NCBI GenBank assembly: GCA_018228705.1
Contig: CP073694.1
Span: forward strand, 372,001-436,000
From: Dysosmobacter sp. Marseille-Q4140
GTDB lineage: Bacteria > Bacillota > Clostridia > Oscillospirales > Oscillospiraceae
Direction: 5' to 3'
Length of the DNA: 64,000 bases
Positions 33,620-42,075 of the stretch are shown here, piece by piece. Made by a program: the position numbers and the translations under genes. The notes below the pieces were generated by a model that was given only the letters and a program-made list of their open reading frames with translations, was not told where the DNA came from and did not search any database. Position 1 is the first letter of the stretch. Every line of letters begins with the position of its first letter.

Positions 33620-34474
33620 TCAGGCCCGGGCCGCCAGCAGCGGCTCCTGCTCCCGGCCGTCCAGCCGGGTCTCCAAGGACTCCGGGTCCTTCAGATAGCG
33701 GCTGAAGGCCGCGAAGAACCGTGAGTACTCGATACCCGTGGCGATCCGCTCGTCCATGACCACGCCCAAGGGCATCTGCTTTTTCCGGCTGCCCGGGGCC
33801 GCCATGGGATCCGGCACCGGCTTGCCCATGCACACGAACACGCTGGTGGTGCCGAACTCGTAGCAGTGGTGGAAGATGTAGCTGGTGTTGATGGAGGCCA
33901 GGTTGGTGATGAACAGGCTGGTGTGGAAGGGGCTCAGGTCGATGATCTTCCGGGGCAGCAGCCCGTGGAGATCCAGGTGGTATGCCAGCCAGAACACGAA
34001 CCGGGCCAGGCCCGGCACGGCAAAGGCGAAGTTTGCAAATTTGTCCGTACTATTGTTATGGGTTACCACGCTGTTGCGGTCGATGTGCTCCTTGATCTTG
34101 CGGCTGATGGTGAACACCGTATCCTCCGGCTCCAGGAAGATCTTCAGGGTGGTCTCGTCCGGCGTGCCGTCGGCCCGGGTCTTGAGGATCACGAAGCTGA
34201 AGCAGAAGTGGTTGCGCTTGTAGATCTTCCGGTTCATGACGAAGCAGTTGACCTTGGGGTTCTCCAGCGCCGCCTTATAGTAGGCCGCCACCAGAACGCT
34301 CATATGGGTCACAGACATCCCCTCCCGCCGCTTGCGGCGGATGTAGGACTTGATGAGGTCCTCGTCCACAGTGTCACTGGCCCAATTCTGGGCGTCAAAA
34401 CGGCGGGGCATGATATAGGGCAGTGCCTGTACGATAGGCGAAAGACCCTTCATCCGGGTTCCATCCGGTCTCAT
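33620..34474 (-). CDS. E2-type (2-oxoacid dehydrogenase) acyltransferase-like protein
   Basis: The 284-residue protein resembles the catalytic domain of 2-oxoacid dehydrogenase E2 / chloramphenicol acetyltransferases, without a lipoyl or E1/E3-binding domain. The core DLSPFHTSLFITNLASINTS and the end MPLGVVMDERIATGIEYSRFF follow the family plan. The catalytic HxxxDG motif, expected where DERIATG lies, lacks the histidine and the usual DG. It may be inactive as an acyltransferase or do another reaction. GAGGAA supports the start. It heads a two-gene unit with the CLC gene; no dehydrogenase subunits are near. Confidence 0.72.
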   Translation of the reverse strand: MRPDGTRMKGLSPIVQALPYIMPRRFDAQNWASDTVDEDLIKSYIRRKRREGMSVTHMSVLVAAYYKAALENPKVNCFVMNRKIYKRNHFCFSFVILKTRADGTPDETTLKIFLEPEDTVFTISRKIKEHIDRNSVVTHNNSTDKFANFAFAVPGLARFVFWLAYHLDLHGLLPRKIIDLSPFHTSLFITNLASINTSYIFHHCYEFGTTSVFVCMGKPVPDPMAAPGSRKKQMPLGVVMDERIATGIEYSRFFAAFSRYLKDPESLETRLDGREQEPLLAARA

Positions 34475-34535
34475 GGCGTTTTCCTCGTTCTTTCCTAAAC
34501 TACGGGCCTGCCGGCCCACACACATACACGTTTAG

Positions 34536-34564
34536 ATTATACCGCACACGGCATGTTTTTGCAA
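34536..34564 (-). promoter_or_regulatory. Promoter of the E2-like/CLC operon
   Basis: Minus-strand TTGCAA (34559-34564) and TATAAT (34536-34541), 17-bp spacer. Confidence 0.75.
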
Positions 34565-34692
34565 CGGTGTCCGGTCAAAAGCCCCGATTTCCGGTCGTGC
34601 GCTCGTCCGCCACATTCCGGATCAAGTCATGTCTCCCCTCCGGCCCGCATAGACTGGGACGGGCTTTCCGAAAAAGGTCCACTTCTTTTTTG

Positions 34693-34720
34693 TTGATTAT
34701 TTTGAATTCTGTGTTATACT
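34693..34720 (+). promoter_or_regulatory. Promoter of serC
   Basis: TTGATT (34693-34698) and TATACT (34715-34720) with a 16-bp spacer, in an AT-rich stretch unlike the surroundings. Confidence 0.65.
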
Positions 34721-34786
34721 GAAACTGAACAGGCATTTTTGCCAAGAGAGTGCCGAAAAATCAACGATTGTTTGGAGGAAACAGAT

Positions 34787-35875
34787 ATGAAGTACGGCAG
34801 AACCTACAATTTCTCCGCCGGTCCCGCCATGATGCCGGAGCCGGTGCTGGAGGAGATCGCCGCCGAGATGATGAACTATCGCGGCAGCGGCATGTGCGTC
34901 ATGGAGATGAGCCACCGGTCCAAGGTGTTCCAGCAGATCATCGAGGAGGCCGAGGCGGACCTGCGCAAGCTCATGAGCATCCCCGACAACTACAAGGTCC
35001 TCTTCGTCCAGGGCGGCGGCACCGTCCAGTTCGCCATGGTGCCCATGAACCTGATGAAAAACGGCGTGGCCTGCTATGTGGAGACCGGCGCCTGGTCCAA
35101 GAAGGCTATCAAGGAGGCTCAGAAGTACGGCGAGGTGAAGATCGTGGCCTCCTCCGCCGACAAGAACTTCTCCTACATCCCCGACTGCTCCGATCTGGAC
35201 ATTCCTGACAATGCGGATTACGTCTACATCTGCGAGAACGAGACCATCAACGGCACCACCTACCACACCCTGCCCAACACCAAGGGCAAGATTCTGGTGG
35301 CGGACCAGTCCTCCATGTTCCTCTCCCGACCCTGCGATGTGAGCAAGTACGGCCTGATCTGGGCCGGCGTGCAGAAGAACGTGGGCCCCGCCGGCATGGC
35401 CGTGGTCATCATCCGCGAGGACCTGCTGCGGGACGACCTGCCCAAGTTCGTTCCCACCTACCTCAACTATAAGACCCACGCCGATGCCGACTCCCTGTAC
35501 AACACCCCCAACTGCTGGGCCATTTACTGCTGCGGCAAGGTATTCAAGTACCTGCTGGATAACGGCGGCCTGGAGGCCATGAACAAGCGCAACGAGGAGA
35601 AGGCCGCGGTTCTGTACGACTTCCTGGACCAGAGCAAGTTCTTCACCGGCGCCGTGGTGAAGGAGGACCGCTCTTTGATGAACGTGCCCTTCGTGTCTCC
35701 GTCCAAGGAGCAGGACGCCGACGTGGTGGCCGCCACCAAGGCCGCGGGCTTCGACAACCTCAAGGGCCACAAGAGCGTGGGCGGCCTGCGGGCGTCCATC
35801 TACAACGCCATGCCCAAGGAGGGCGTGGAGGCCCTGGTGGAATTCCTGAAGAAGTACGAGGCAGAACACGCATAA
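34787..35875 (+). CDS. serC: Phosphoserine aminotransferase
   Basis: The 362-residue PLP enzyme converts 3-phosphohydroxypyruvate and glutamate to phosphoserine and 2-oxoglutarate. It starts RTYNFSAGPAMMPEPVLEE, with EMSHRSKVF, FVQGGGTVQFAMVPMN, and the PLP lysine in WAGVQKNVGPAGMAV. The ATG after TTTGGAGGAA is preferred over an upstream extension. With serA downstream it gives two of the three serine steps; no serB was found in the window. Confidence 0.97.
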   Translation: MKYGRTYNFSAGPAMMPEPVLEEIAAEMMNYRGSGMCVMEMSHRSKVFQQIIEEAEADLRKLMSIPDNYKVLFVQGGGTVQFAMVPMNLMKNGVACYVETGAWSKKAIKEAQKYGEVKIVASSADKNFSYIPDCSDLDIPDNADYVYICENETINGTTYHTLPNTKGKILVADQSSMFLSRPCDVSKYGLIWAGVQKNVGPAGMAVVIIREDLLRDDLPKFVPTYLNYKTHADADSLYNTPNCWAIYCCGKVFKYLLDNGGLEAMNKRNEEKAAVLYDFLDQSKFFTGAVVKEDRSLMNVPFVSPSKEQDADVVAATKAAGFDNLKGHKSVGGLRASIYNAMPKEGVEALVEFLKKYEAEHA

Positions 35876-35991
35876 AGAGGGGACTGCGTCCTCCCTTTAG
35901 ATCCCCCCGCCGGTGACGCCGGTCACTGGTGAGTGCGCCCCACGGGCGCGCGGGTCGGGGAATTTCCGGCAGGTACACGCCCTGCTAAGCT
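35874..35991. repeat. Intergenic tandem repeat, copy 1
   Basis: First of two head-to-tail copies of a GC-rich unit of about 118 bp, repeated with a period of 125 bp. It begins in the serC stop codon and contains short dyads: GGGGA...CCTCC, GGTGAC...GTCACTGG and TCCGGCAGG...CCCTGC. No gene is seen in it. Confidence 0.85.
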
Positions 35992-35998
35992 GCGCTTT

Positions 35999-36116
35999 AA
36001 AGTGGGGACTGCGTCCCCCTTTTAGATCCCCCCCACCAGTGACGCCCGTCACTGGTGAGTGCGCCCCCCGGCGCACAGGTCGGGGTATTTTCGGCAGGTA
36101 CACGCCCTGCCGAAAA
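35999..36116. repeat. Intergenic tandem repeat, copy 2
   Basis: Second copy of the unit, better conserved as hairpins: GGGG-N7-CCCC, CCAGTGAC-N4-GTCACTGG and TTTTCGGCAGG-N6-CCTGCCGAAAA. The remaining 180 bp up to serA (36117-36296) show no gene. The units could be an attenuator, a REP-like structured element or a recombination remnant. Confidence 0.85.
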
Positions 36117-36296
36117 TGACTGCGCGTTCTTCTTTCCCACCGGCAGAAGAACCGGGGAAAGCTTCGTTTTCCCCTCCCCCTTCCGATTTCGCCGGATACG
36201 CCTGTCCCCCAATGGGCGTCTGGACTCCCGTCCTCCGGCCGCGACGATGGCACCCCTGGGGTGTGCCGGACATACAAGAAAGGGGCATGAACACAT

Positions 36297-37211
36297 ATGG
36301 CAATGCGAGTTTTGGTCACAGACGGAATGGATGCCGGCGCCATGGAGCAGCTGCGCAGGGACGGATATGAGGTCGTGGAGCAGTTCTACGAACCGGACTC
36401 TCTTGGCACCGCCCTGCGGGACTTTGACGCGGTCATCATCCGCAGCGCCACCAAAATCAAGGAACCCCAGATCGACGCCGCCAAGGGCGGCCGCCTGAAG
36501 CTCATCATCCGCGCCGGCGTCGGCGTGGACAACATCGCCGTGCCCTACGCCGAGGCGGCGGGCATCCAGGTCCGCAATACCCCCCGCGCTTCCTCCAACG
36601 CGGTGGCGGAGCTGGCCCTGGCGCTGCTGTTCTCCTGCGCCCGCAACATCTCCATCGCCGGTCACACCATGCGGGAGAACAAGTGGGAGAAAAAGGCCTA
36701 CTCCAAGGGCTTTGAGCTCTCGGGCAAGACCATGGGCGTCGTGGGCTACGGCCGCATCGGCAGTCTGGTGGGCCAGAAGGCCCAGGCTCTGGGCATGAAC
36801 GTCCTGTCTTATGTCAACCGGCATAAGCCGGAGGGCTGCGAGTGCGACACCATGCACTTTGTCTCCCCCGACGAGGTCTTTGCCCAGTCCGATGTGATCG
36901 TCCTCTGTGCCCCGGGCAGCGGCAAGCCTATCGTGGACGCGGAATCCCTGGCCAAGATGAAGGACGGCGTGGTGATCGTCAACGTCTCCCGGGGCGCCAA
37001 CGTGGACGAGGCTGCCCTGCTGGACGCGCTGAACAGCGGCAAGGTCAAGGCCGCGGGCCTGGACGTATGGATGAGCGAGAAGGACCCCAACTGGGCCCTG
37101 GCACAGCATCCGGCCGTCTCCTGCACGCCCCATATCGGCGCGGGCACCAAGGAAGCGCAAAAACGCATCGGCGCAGAGCTGGTGGATATCATCGAGCACT
37201 TCGAGGCATAA
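36297..37211 (+). CDS. serA: D-3-phosphoglycerate dehydrogenase (short form)
   Basis: The 304-residue NAD enzyme oxidises 3-phosphoglycerate, the first step of serine synthesis. GVVGYGRIGSLVG is the cofactor motif; the catalytic residues are in NVSRGANVDE (arginine), LDVWMSEKDP (glutamate region) and CTPHIGAGT (histidine). RAGVGVDNI is typical of SerA. It stops after the catalytic domain; the ACT/ASB regulatory domains of long SerA proteins are missing, so serine feedback through ACT is not expected. The serC neighbour supports the assignment over a generic hydroxyacid dehydrogenase. Confidence 0.93.
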   Translation: MAMRVLVTDGMDAGAMEQLRRDGYEVVEQFYEPDSLGTALRDFDAVIIRSATKIKEPQIDAAKGGRLKLIIRAGVGVDNIAVPYAEAAGIQVRNTPRASSNAVAELALALLFSCARNISIAGHTMRENKWEKKAYSKGFELSGKTMGVVGYGRIGSLVGQKAQALGMNVLSYVNRHKPEGCECDTMHFVSPDEVFAQSDVIVLCAPGSGKPIVDAESLAKMKDGVVIVNVSRGANVDEAALLDALNSGKVKAAGLDVWMSEKDPNWALAQHPAVSCTPHIGAGTKEAQKRIGAELVDIIEHFEA

Positions 37212-37225
37212 CGCCGAACTCCTAA

Positions 37226-37261
37226 ACCGCCCCGGACTTTCGTCCGGGGCGGTCTTTTGTT
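37226..37261 (+). terminator. Terminator of the serine genes
   Basis: A 12-bp perfect stem (ACCGCCCCGGAC and complement) with a TTTC loop is followed by CTTTTGTT. Confidence 0.85.
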
Positions 37262-37376
37262 GTCAGAGGGCAACCTCTCCCGACGCTCAGCTTCCACATT
37301 TTCTTGCGGTTTTCATCAAAAGCCGGATCTTTTTCTCTTTGCGGCATATACAAAGTTTGTGATTTACGAAAATTTA

Positions 37377-37418
37377 ACTGACACACCTATTTACAATTCA
37401 AAGTTGTCAGTGTATAAT
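37377..37418 (+). promoter_or_regulatory. Promoter and bipartite operator of the busR-opu operon
   Basis: TTTACA (37390-37395) and TATAAT (37413-37418) are 17 bp apart. Inverted heptamers ACTGACA (37377-37383) and TGTCAGT (37405-37411) are 21 bp apart and frame the -35 box, the second touching the -10 box. Widely spaced half-sites of this kind suit a BusR-like tetramer with two separated DNA-binding heads. Confidence 0.7.
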
Positions 37419-37460
37419 CAAATACGTTCATACAAACCGGAGAAGAAGGTGATACCCTCT

Positions 37461-38096
37461 ATGAAACAATCTGTCGTTCCGGCCCAGTACCTCCAGATCG
37501 CGCTGGACCTGGCCGGGCGCATCGCCAGAGGCGAGCTGGCGGAGGGCAGCCGCATCTACGGCCGGTCGGTCATGGCCTCGGAGTACAACGTCTCTCCGGA
37601 GACCATCCGCCGGGCACTGCGGCTGCTGGCGGACATGAAGGTGGTAGAGGTGCGGCCCCAGAGCGGAGCGGTGGTCCTCTCCGCCGACAGCGCCCGCCGC
37701 TACATTGCCAACTTCGCGGAGGATGCCGACATCCACGCCCTGCGGATGCAGCTGCGGGAGCTGATCGCTCAGTCCGCGGAGGTCAACCGCCGCATGGGCG
37801 AGACCGCCGCCGCCCTGGTCAAGAGCCAGGACACCTTCTCCGCCGCCGGGGAACCGCTCCCCAACTACGAGGTACCGGTGCCCCAGGGGTCTCCCCTGAC
37901 CGGCAAGAGCATCGGCGCATTGAAATTCTGGCAGTCCACCGGCGGCACCATCGTGGCCATCCGCCGGGGCCAGACCGTGATCCTCTCCCCCGGACCCTAC
38001 GCGGAGCTGTACGGCGGCGACGTGATCGTCCTGGTGGGAAGTCCCGCCGCCGCGGAGGCGGCGCACCGCCTGGTGCAGGCGCAAGTAAAGGAGTGA
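37461..38096 (+). CDS. busR: BusR-like GntR-RCK_C transcription regulator
   Basis: The 211-residue protein has a GntR winged helix (1-72; GRSVMASEYNVSPETIRRALR), a helical linker (about 85-122) and an RCK_C/TrkA_C domain (about 135-208; GKSIGALKFWQSTGGTIVAI, then LYGGDVIVLVGSP). This is the architecture of BusR, a repressor of osmolyte uptake that is activated for DNA binding by cyclic di-AMP in its RCK_C domain. It directly precedes an osmolyte ABC operon, as busR precedes busAB in streptococci. The start is set by AAGGTGAT; the upstream open frame crosses the promoter. Confidence 0.88.
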   Translation: MKQSVVPAQYLQIALDLAGRIARGELAEGSRIYGRSVMASEYNVSPETIRRALRLLADMKVVEVRPQSGAVVLSADSARRYIANFAEDADIHALRMQLRELIAQSAEVNRRMGETAAALVKSQDTFSAAGEPLPNYEVPVPQGSPLTGKSIGALKFWQSTGGTIVAIRRGQTVILSPGPYAELYGGDVIVLVGSPAAAEAAHRLVQAQVKE

Positions 38097-38105
38097 AGAA
38101 ACGCC

Positions 38106-39218
38106 ATGATCCAATTTGAGCACGTAAACAAAAGCTATGGGAAAACACCCATTTTGAAGGACCTGACCTTCACCATCCCCGACGGGCAGTTCGTCATTCT
38201 GATCGGTCCCTCCGGCTGCGGAAAGACCACCACCCTCAAGACCATCAACCGCCTGATCGAGCCCGACAGCGGCACCATCCTCATCGACGGCCAGGACATC
38301 CACGGCCAGGACAAGGTGACGCTGCGCCGCCACATCGGCTACGTGATCCAGCAGATCGGCCTGTTCCCCAACATGACCGTGGCCCAGAACATCTGCGTGG
38401 TGCCGAAGCTGCTGAAATACGACAAGGCCAAGTGCGACGAGATCGTCCAGGACCTTTTGAAGATGGTGGGCATGGAGCAGTCCGCCAACAAGTACCCTTC
38501 CGAGCTCTCCGGCGGCCAGCAGCAGCGCATCGGCGTGCTGCGGGCCCTGGCGGCCTCTCCTCCCATCGTGCTGATGGATGAGCCCTTCTCCGCCCTGGAC
38601 CCCATGACCCGCGAGGTCCTTCAGGACGAGGTGAAGAGCATCCAGCAGAAGCTGGGCAAGACCATCGTCTTTGTCAGCCACGACATGGGCGAGGCGCTGA
38701 AGCTGGCAGACATCATCATCTTCATGGACCAGGGCCAGGTGGTCCAGATGGCCTCTCCGGAGGAGATGCTGGAGCACCCGGCCAACGACCTGGTCCGCAA
38801 CTTCCTGGGCAAGCACTCCTCCGAGAGCCCCGCCCCCTCCAAGGTGGAGAGCTTCATGCGCACCAACGTGCTGAGCGTGAAGAAGGACCGGGGCGTGCTG
38901 GAGTGCGCAGAGCGCATGGCCCGCAGCAGCGTGGATACCCTGCTGGTCACCGACGAGAACAAGCGGTATCTGGGCACCGTGTCCATCGGCGACATCCGCC
39001 ACTGGGGCCGGGAACTCAACAACATCGAGCCCCTGATCCGCCAGACCGCCCGCACCGCCCGGGTGGGCGACGAGGCCAAGGAGTCCTTCGACTACCTGCT
39101 GGACTCCGGCGCCAGCTACGTGGTGGTCCTCAACGCCGACGACACCATCGCCGGCATCGTCACCAAGACCAGCGTGGCCCGCTCTGTGGCGGAGAACCTG
39201 TGGGGGGATGCCAAATGA
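38106..39218 (+). CDS. opuCA: Osmoprotectant ABC transporter ATPase with CBS domains
   Basis: The 370-residue ATPase of the OpuCA/ProV type powers uptake of glycine betaine, carnitine or choline. Walker A is GPSGCGKTT (34-42), the signature ELSGGQQQR and Walker B IVLMDEPFSALD. Two CBS motifs (about 255-365) follow the ATPase; in some Firmicutes the OpuCA CBS pair binds cyclic di-AMP. Nine bases separate it from busR. Its stop overlaps the next ATG. Confidence 0.95.
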   Translation: MIQFEHVNKSYGKTPILKDLTFTIPDGQFVILIGPSGCGKTTTLKTINRLIEPDSGTILIDGQDIHGQDKVTLRRHIGYVIQQIGLFPNMTVAQNICVVPKLLKYDKAKCDEIVQDLLKMVGMEQSANKYPSELSGGQQQRIGVLRALAASPPIVLMDEPFSALDPMTREVLQDEVKSIQQKLGKTIVFVSHDMGEALKLADIIIFMDQGQVVQMASPEEMLEHPANDLVRNFLGKHSSESPAPSKVESFMRTNVLSVKKDRGVLECAERMARSSVDTLLVTDENKRYLGTVSIGDIRHWGRELNNIEPLIRQTARTARVGDEAKESFDYLLDSGASYVVVLNADDTIAGIVTKTSVARSVAENLWGDAK

Positions 39219-39871
39219 TGGGAACACTGCAGACCCTCTTCCACGACTACGGCGCCAAGCTGGGCACGGCCATCTGCCAGCACACGGCCTATGTGCTGGT
39301 ATCCGTGGTCATCGGCTTTGCGGTGGGACTGGTGCTGGGGATCCTGCTGTCCCGGATCCCCCGGTGGCTGTCCGGTTTCATCATTCCGGTGCTGTCCATC
39401 TTCCAGACCATCCCCGGCCTGGTGTTCATCGGCGTCCTCTTCATCTGGTGGGGCAACATCTACCCAACGGTCATCGTGGCCCTCAGCGTGTACGCCATGT
39501 TCCCGATCCTGAAAAACACCTACACCGGCATCCTGGAGGTGGAGGGAAAGTACATCGAGGCGGCCAAGGGCTGCGGCATGTCCCGCTTCCAGACCCTGGT
39601 GCGGGTGGAGCTGCCCCTGGCCATGCCGGTGATCGTGGCCGGCGTGCGCATGGCCGCCATCTACACCGTCTCCTGGGCGGTGCTGGCCTCCATGATCAGC
39701 CTGGGCGGCCTGGGCGACTTCGTCTACCAGGGCACCTCCTCCAATAACAACACCCTCATCCTGCTGGGCGCCATCCCGGCGGCCATCCTGGCTATCCTCT
39801 TCGGCGCGGTCATCGACCTGCTCCAGAAGAAGGTCACCCCCAGAGGGCTGCGGAAGGGGGCGGGCAAATGA
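39215..39871 (+). CDS. opuCB: Osmoprotectant ABC transporter permease
   Basis: This 218-residue permease has five to six membrane helices and the EAA-type cytoplasmic loop EVEGKYIEAAKGCGMSRFQTL that contacts the ATPase. It overlaps opuCA by four bases (ATGATG; either ATG could start) and the following gene by four bases. Only one permease domain is present; the second is in the fused downstream gene. Confidence 0.93.
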   Translation: MMGTLQTLFHDYGAKLGTAICQHTAYVLVSVVIGFAVGLVLGILLSRIPRWLSGFIIPVLSIFQTIPGLVFIGVLFIWWGNIYPTVIVALSVYAMFPILKNTYTGILEVEGKYIEAAKGCGMSRFQTLVRVELPLAMPVIVAGVRMAAIYTVSWAVLASMISLGGLGDFVYQGTSSNNNTLILLGAIPAAILAILFGAVIDLLQKKVTPRGLRKGAGK

Positions 39872-41370
39872 GCTGGGACGTCATTTTTGAGCACCTGTTC
39901 ATCGTGCTGGCTGCCAGCCTGCTGTCCATCGCCGTGGGTCTGCCCTTGGGCATCTGGGCCTATGTGTCCCGCCGGATCCGGCCCGTGATACTGCGGATCG
40001 TGGACCTGCTCCAGACCATCCCCTCCCTGGCTCTACTTGGCATCATCATGGTGGTGCTGGACCCCGGCAAGGCCACCGTCATCATCGGCATCACCCTCTA
40101 TTCCCTGCTGCCCATCGTCCAGAACACCTGTCTTGGGCTCCAGGAGGTGGATCCGGGCGTCAAGGAGGCGGCCCGGGGCATGGGCATGAGCAAGGCCTAC
40201 CGCATTTTGATGGTGGAGTTCCCCCTGGCCTTCCCCACCGTGTTCACCGGCATCCGCATCGCCGTGGTCAACGCCATCGGCACCGCCGTGTTCGCGGCCT
40301 TCGTGGGCGGCGGCGGCCTGGGCGGCGTCATCACCCAGGCCATCCGCATCTCCGACATGGGCATGATTGCCCTGGCCACCGGTGTGCTCATGGTGATCGC
40401 CGTGGTGCTGGACCTGATCATGAGCTGGTTCGAGGGGCAGATGCGCAAGTCCCGGGGCGGGTCCAAGATTATGTGGATCCCCGTGGCGGCCATCCTGCTG
40501 GCCTTCTGCCTGCTGCTGCCCTACGGCCGCGGTTCTACCGGCGACATCATGCTCTACGATGGCGACTACTCCGAGACCCAGCTGATGCACCACATGGTGA
40601 AGGTGCTGGTGGAGGACCAGACCGACCTGACCGTCACCATCCAGGACCAGATGTCCCAGGTGAACAACTGGAACGCCCTGAAGGACGACGGCCACACCTG
40701 CGACCTGATGATCTCCTACGACGGAACGCTCCTGACCACCTTCTTCCACCAGGACACTCCCGACGTGCCGGAGGGCATGACCATCTACGACTACGTGAAG
40801 GAAAAGGCCCTGGCGGACTATGACCTCCATGTGCTGGGCAAGCTGGGCTTTGAGAACACCTACGCCATCGGCGTGCCCGAGACCCTGGCGGAGGAGTACG
40901 GCCTGGAGACCATCAGCGACCTCATCCCCATTGCAGATCAGCTGACCTTCGGCGCCGAACAGGAGTTCTTCACCCTGGAGGGCAGCATGAAGTTCAATCC
41001 CTTCGTGGAGTTCTACGGACTGCAGTTCAAGGACTACCGGCCCGTGGACATGGGCCTCAAGTACGCCGCCATTGAAAACGGCACCTTCGACGTGGCCGTG
41101 GTCTACACCACCGACGGCCTCAACCGCAAGGTGGGGCTCAAGGTCCTGGAGGACGACAAGAGCTTCTTCCCTGACTACTTCGGCGTGTTCGTGGTCCGGG
41201 GCGACATTCTGGAAGAACATCCGGAGCTGGAGGACATCCTGGAACAGCTGAGCGGACAGATCTCCACCGACCAGATGGCGGAGCTGACGTACCAGGTGGA
41301 CGTTCTGGGCCGCACCGTGGACGAGGTGGCCCGGGAGTTCCTGGTCAGCCTTGGGTTGCTGAGCGCGTGA
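39868..41370 (+). CDS. opuCC: Fused osmoprotectant permease and substrate-binding protein
   Basis: The 500-residue fusion has a permease domain at 1-200 (EVDPGVKEAARGMGMSKAYRI is the EAA loop), a last membrane helix at about 201-217, and an extracellular OpuAC-type binding domain at about 225-500 (IMLYDGDYSETQLMHHMVKVL, then NVTIxxQ-like TVTIQDQMSQVNNW). The layout is like BusAB, OpuFB and related fusions, in which the substrate protein is permanently attached. The ligand (betaine, choline or carnitine) cannot be fixed by eye. Confidence 0.92.
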   Translation: MSWDVIFEHLFIVLAASLLSIAVGLPLGIWAYVSRRIRPVILRIVDLLQTIPSLALLGIIMVVLDPGKATVIIGITLYSLLPIVQNTCLGLQEVDPGVKEAARGMGMSKAYRILMVEFPLAFPTVFTGIRIAVVNAIGTAVFAAFVGGGGLGGVITQAIRISDMGMIALATGVLMVIAVVLDLIMSWFEGQMRKSRGGSKIMWIPVAAILLAFCLLLPYGRGSTGDIMLYDGDYSETQLMHHMVKVLVEDQTDLTVTIQDQMSQVNNWNALKDDGHTCDLMISYDGTLLTTFFHQDTPDVPEGMTIYDYVKEKALADYDLHVLGKLGFENTYAIGVPETLAEEYGLETISDLIPIADQLTFGAEQEFFTLEGSMKFNPFVEFYGLQFKDYRPVDMGLKYAAIENGTFDVAVVYTTDGLNRKVGLKVLEDDKSFFPDYFGVFVVRGDILEEHPELEDILEQLSGQISTDQMAELTYQVDVLGRTVDEVAREFLVSLGLLSA

Positions 41371-41385
41371 AAATCTGATACCATG

Positions 41386-41423
41386 GTTTCCGGGGAAACG
41401 GTTTTTCCCCGGAAACTTTTTTT
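41386..41423 (+). terminator. Terminator of the osmolyte operon
   Basis: A 13-bp stem (GTTTCCGGGGAAA and complement) is followed by seven T residues, shortly after the last stop codon. Confidence 0.9.
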
Positions 41424-41511
41424 ATCCGCGAAACCACGGCGGCGGTTTTGCCGTCTTGTTCAGCAAAGAGGCGGCCATCCGCCGCCCATTCACCGGAGAG
41501 GGGGCGCGTCC

Positions 41512-42075
41512 ATGATGGAGGACAGCGAGATCATCGACCTGTACTGGGTCCGGGACCAGCGGGCCATCGGCGAGACTGCGGGAAAATACGGCGCCTTTTT
41601 GCGGACCGTGGCCTGGAACATCCTGCGCAGCCACGGCGACGCTGAGGAGTGCGTCAACGACACCTACCTTCGAACCTGGAACGCCATTCCCCCGGCCCGG
41701 CCCGGGGCCTTCCGGGCGTGGCTGGGGCGGATCACCCGGAACCTGAGCCTGGACCGCTGGAAACGGGATCGGGCGCAGCGCCGGGGCGGAGACGACTTCT
41801 CCCTGCTGCTGGGGGAGCTGGACGTGTGCCTGCCCGACGCCGACCGGGCCCAGCGGCACCTGGAGGACCAAGAGATCGCGGACCTCATCAGCCGCTTTCT
41901 CCGGCAGCAGTCCGCCTTCAACCGCCGGGCATTTCTGCGGCGGTACTGGTACGGCGAGTCCATTGAGGAGATCGCCGCCGCGCTGGACTGCGGAACCGGC
42001 AAGGTGAAGTCCGCCCTGTTCCGCACCCGCAGCGCCCTGCGGACCTGTCTGGAAAAGGAGGGCGTGGCCATATGA
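41512..42075 (+). CDS. ECF-type RNA polymerase sigma factor
   Basis: The 187-residue sigma-70-family factor has region 2 (about 20-85; AWNILRSHGDAEECVNDTYLRTW) and region 4 (about 125-180; RRYWYGESIEEIAAALDCGTGKVKSALFRTRSALR), with no region 1 or 3. GGAGAGGGGG precedes two adjacent ATGs; the first is given. It overlaps the next gene by four bases, the usual sign of a sigma factor and its membrane partner. No obvious promoter or self-recognised sequence was identified upstream. Confidence 0.92.
   Translation: MMEDSEIIDLYWVRDQRAIGETAGKYGAFLRTVAWNILRSHGDAEECVNDTYLRTWNAIPPARPGAFRAWLGRITRNLSLDRWKRDRAQRRGGDDFSLLLGELDVCLPDADRAQRHLEDQEIADLISRFLRQQSAFNRRAFLRRYWYGESIEEIAAALDCGTGKVKSALFRTRSALRTCLEKEGVAI

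Larger units (their letters stand above)
34475..34786. other. Divergent intergenic region between the E2-like gene and serC
   Basis: These 312 bp hold two divergent promoters (annotated separately) near the edges and about 130 bp between them with no gene or recognised element. I searched by eye for a fluoride riboswitch, because of the downstream CLC gene, and for a T-box in front of serC; neither was seen. Confidence 0.6.

Noticed and set aside
34475..34600. Search for a fluoride riboswitch upstream of the E2-like/CLC transcript.
   Set aside because: No match to the aptamer core was seen on the minus strand.
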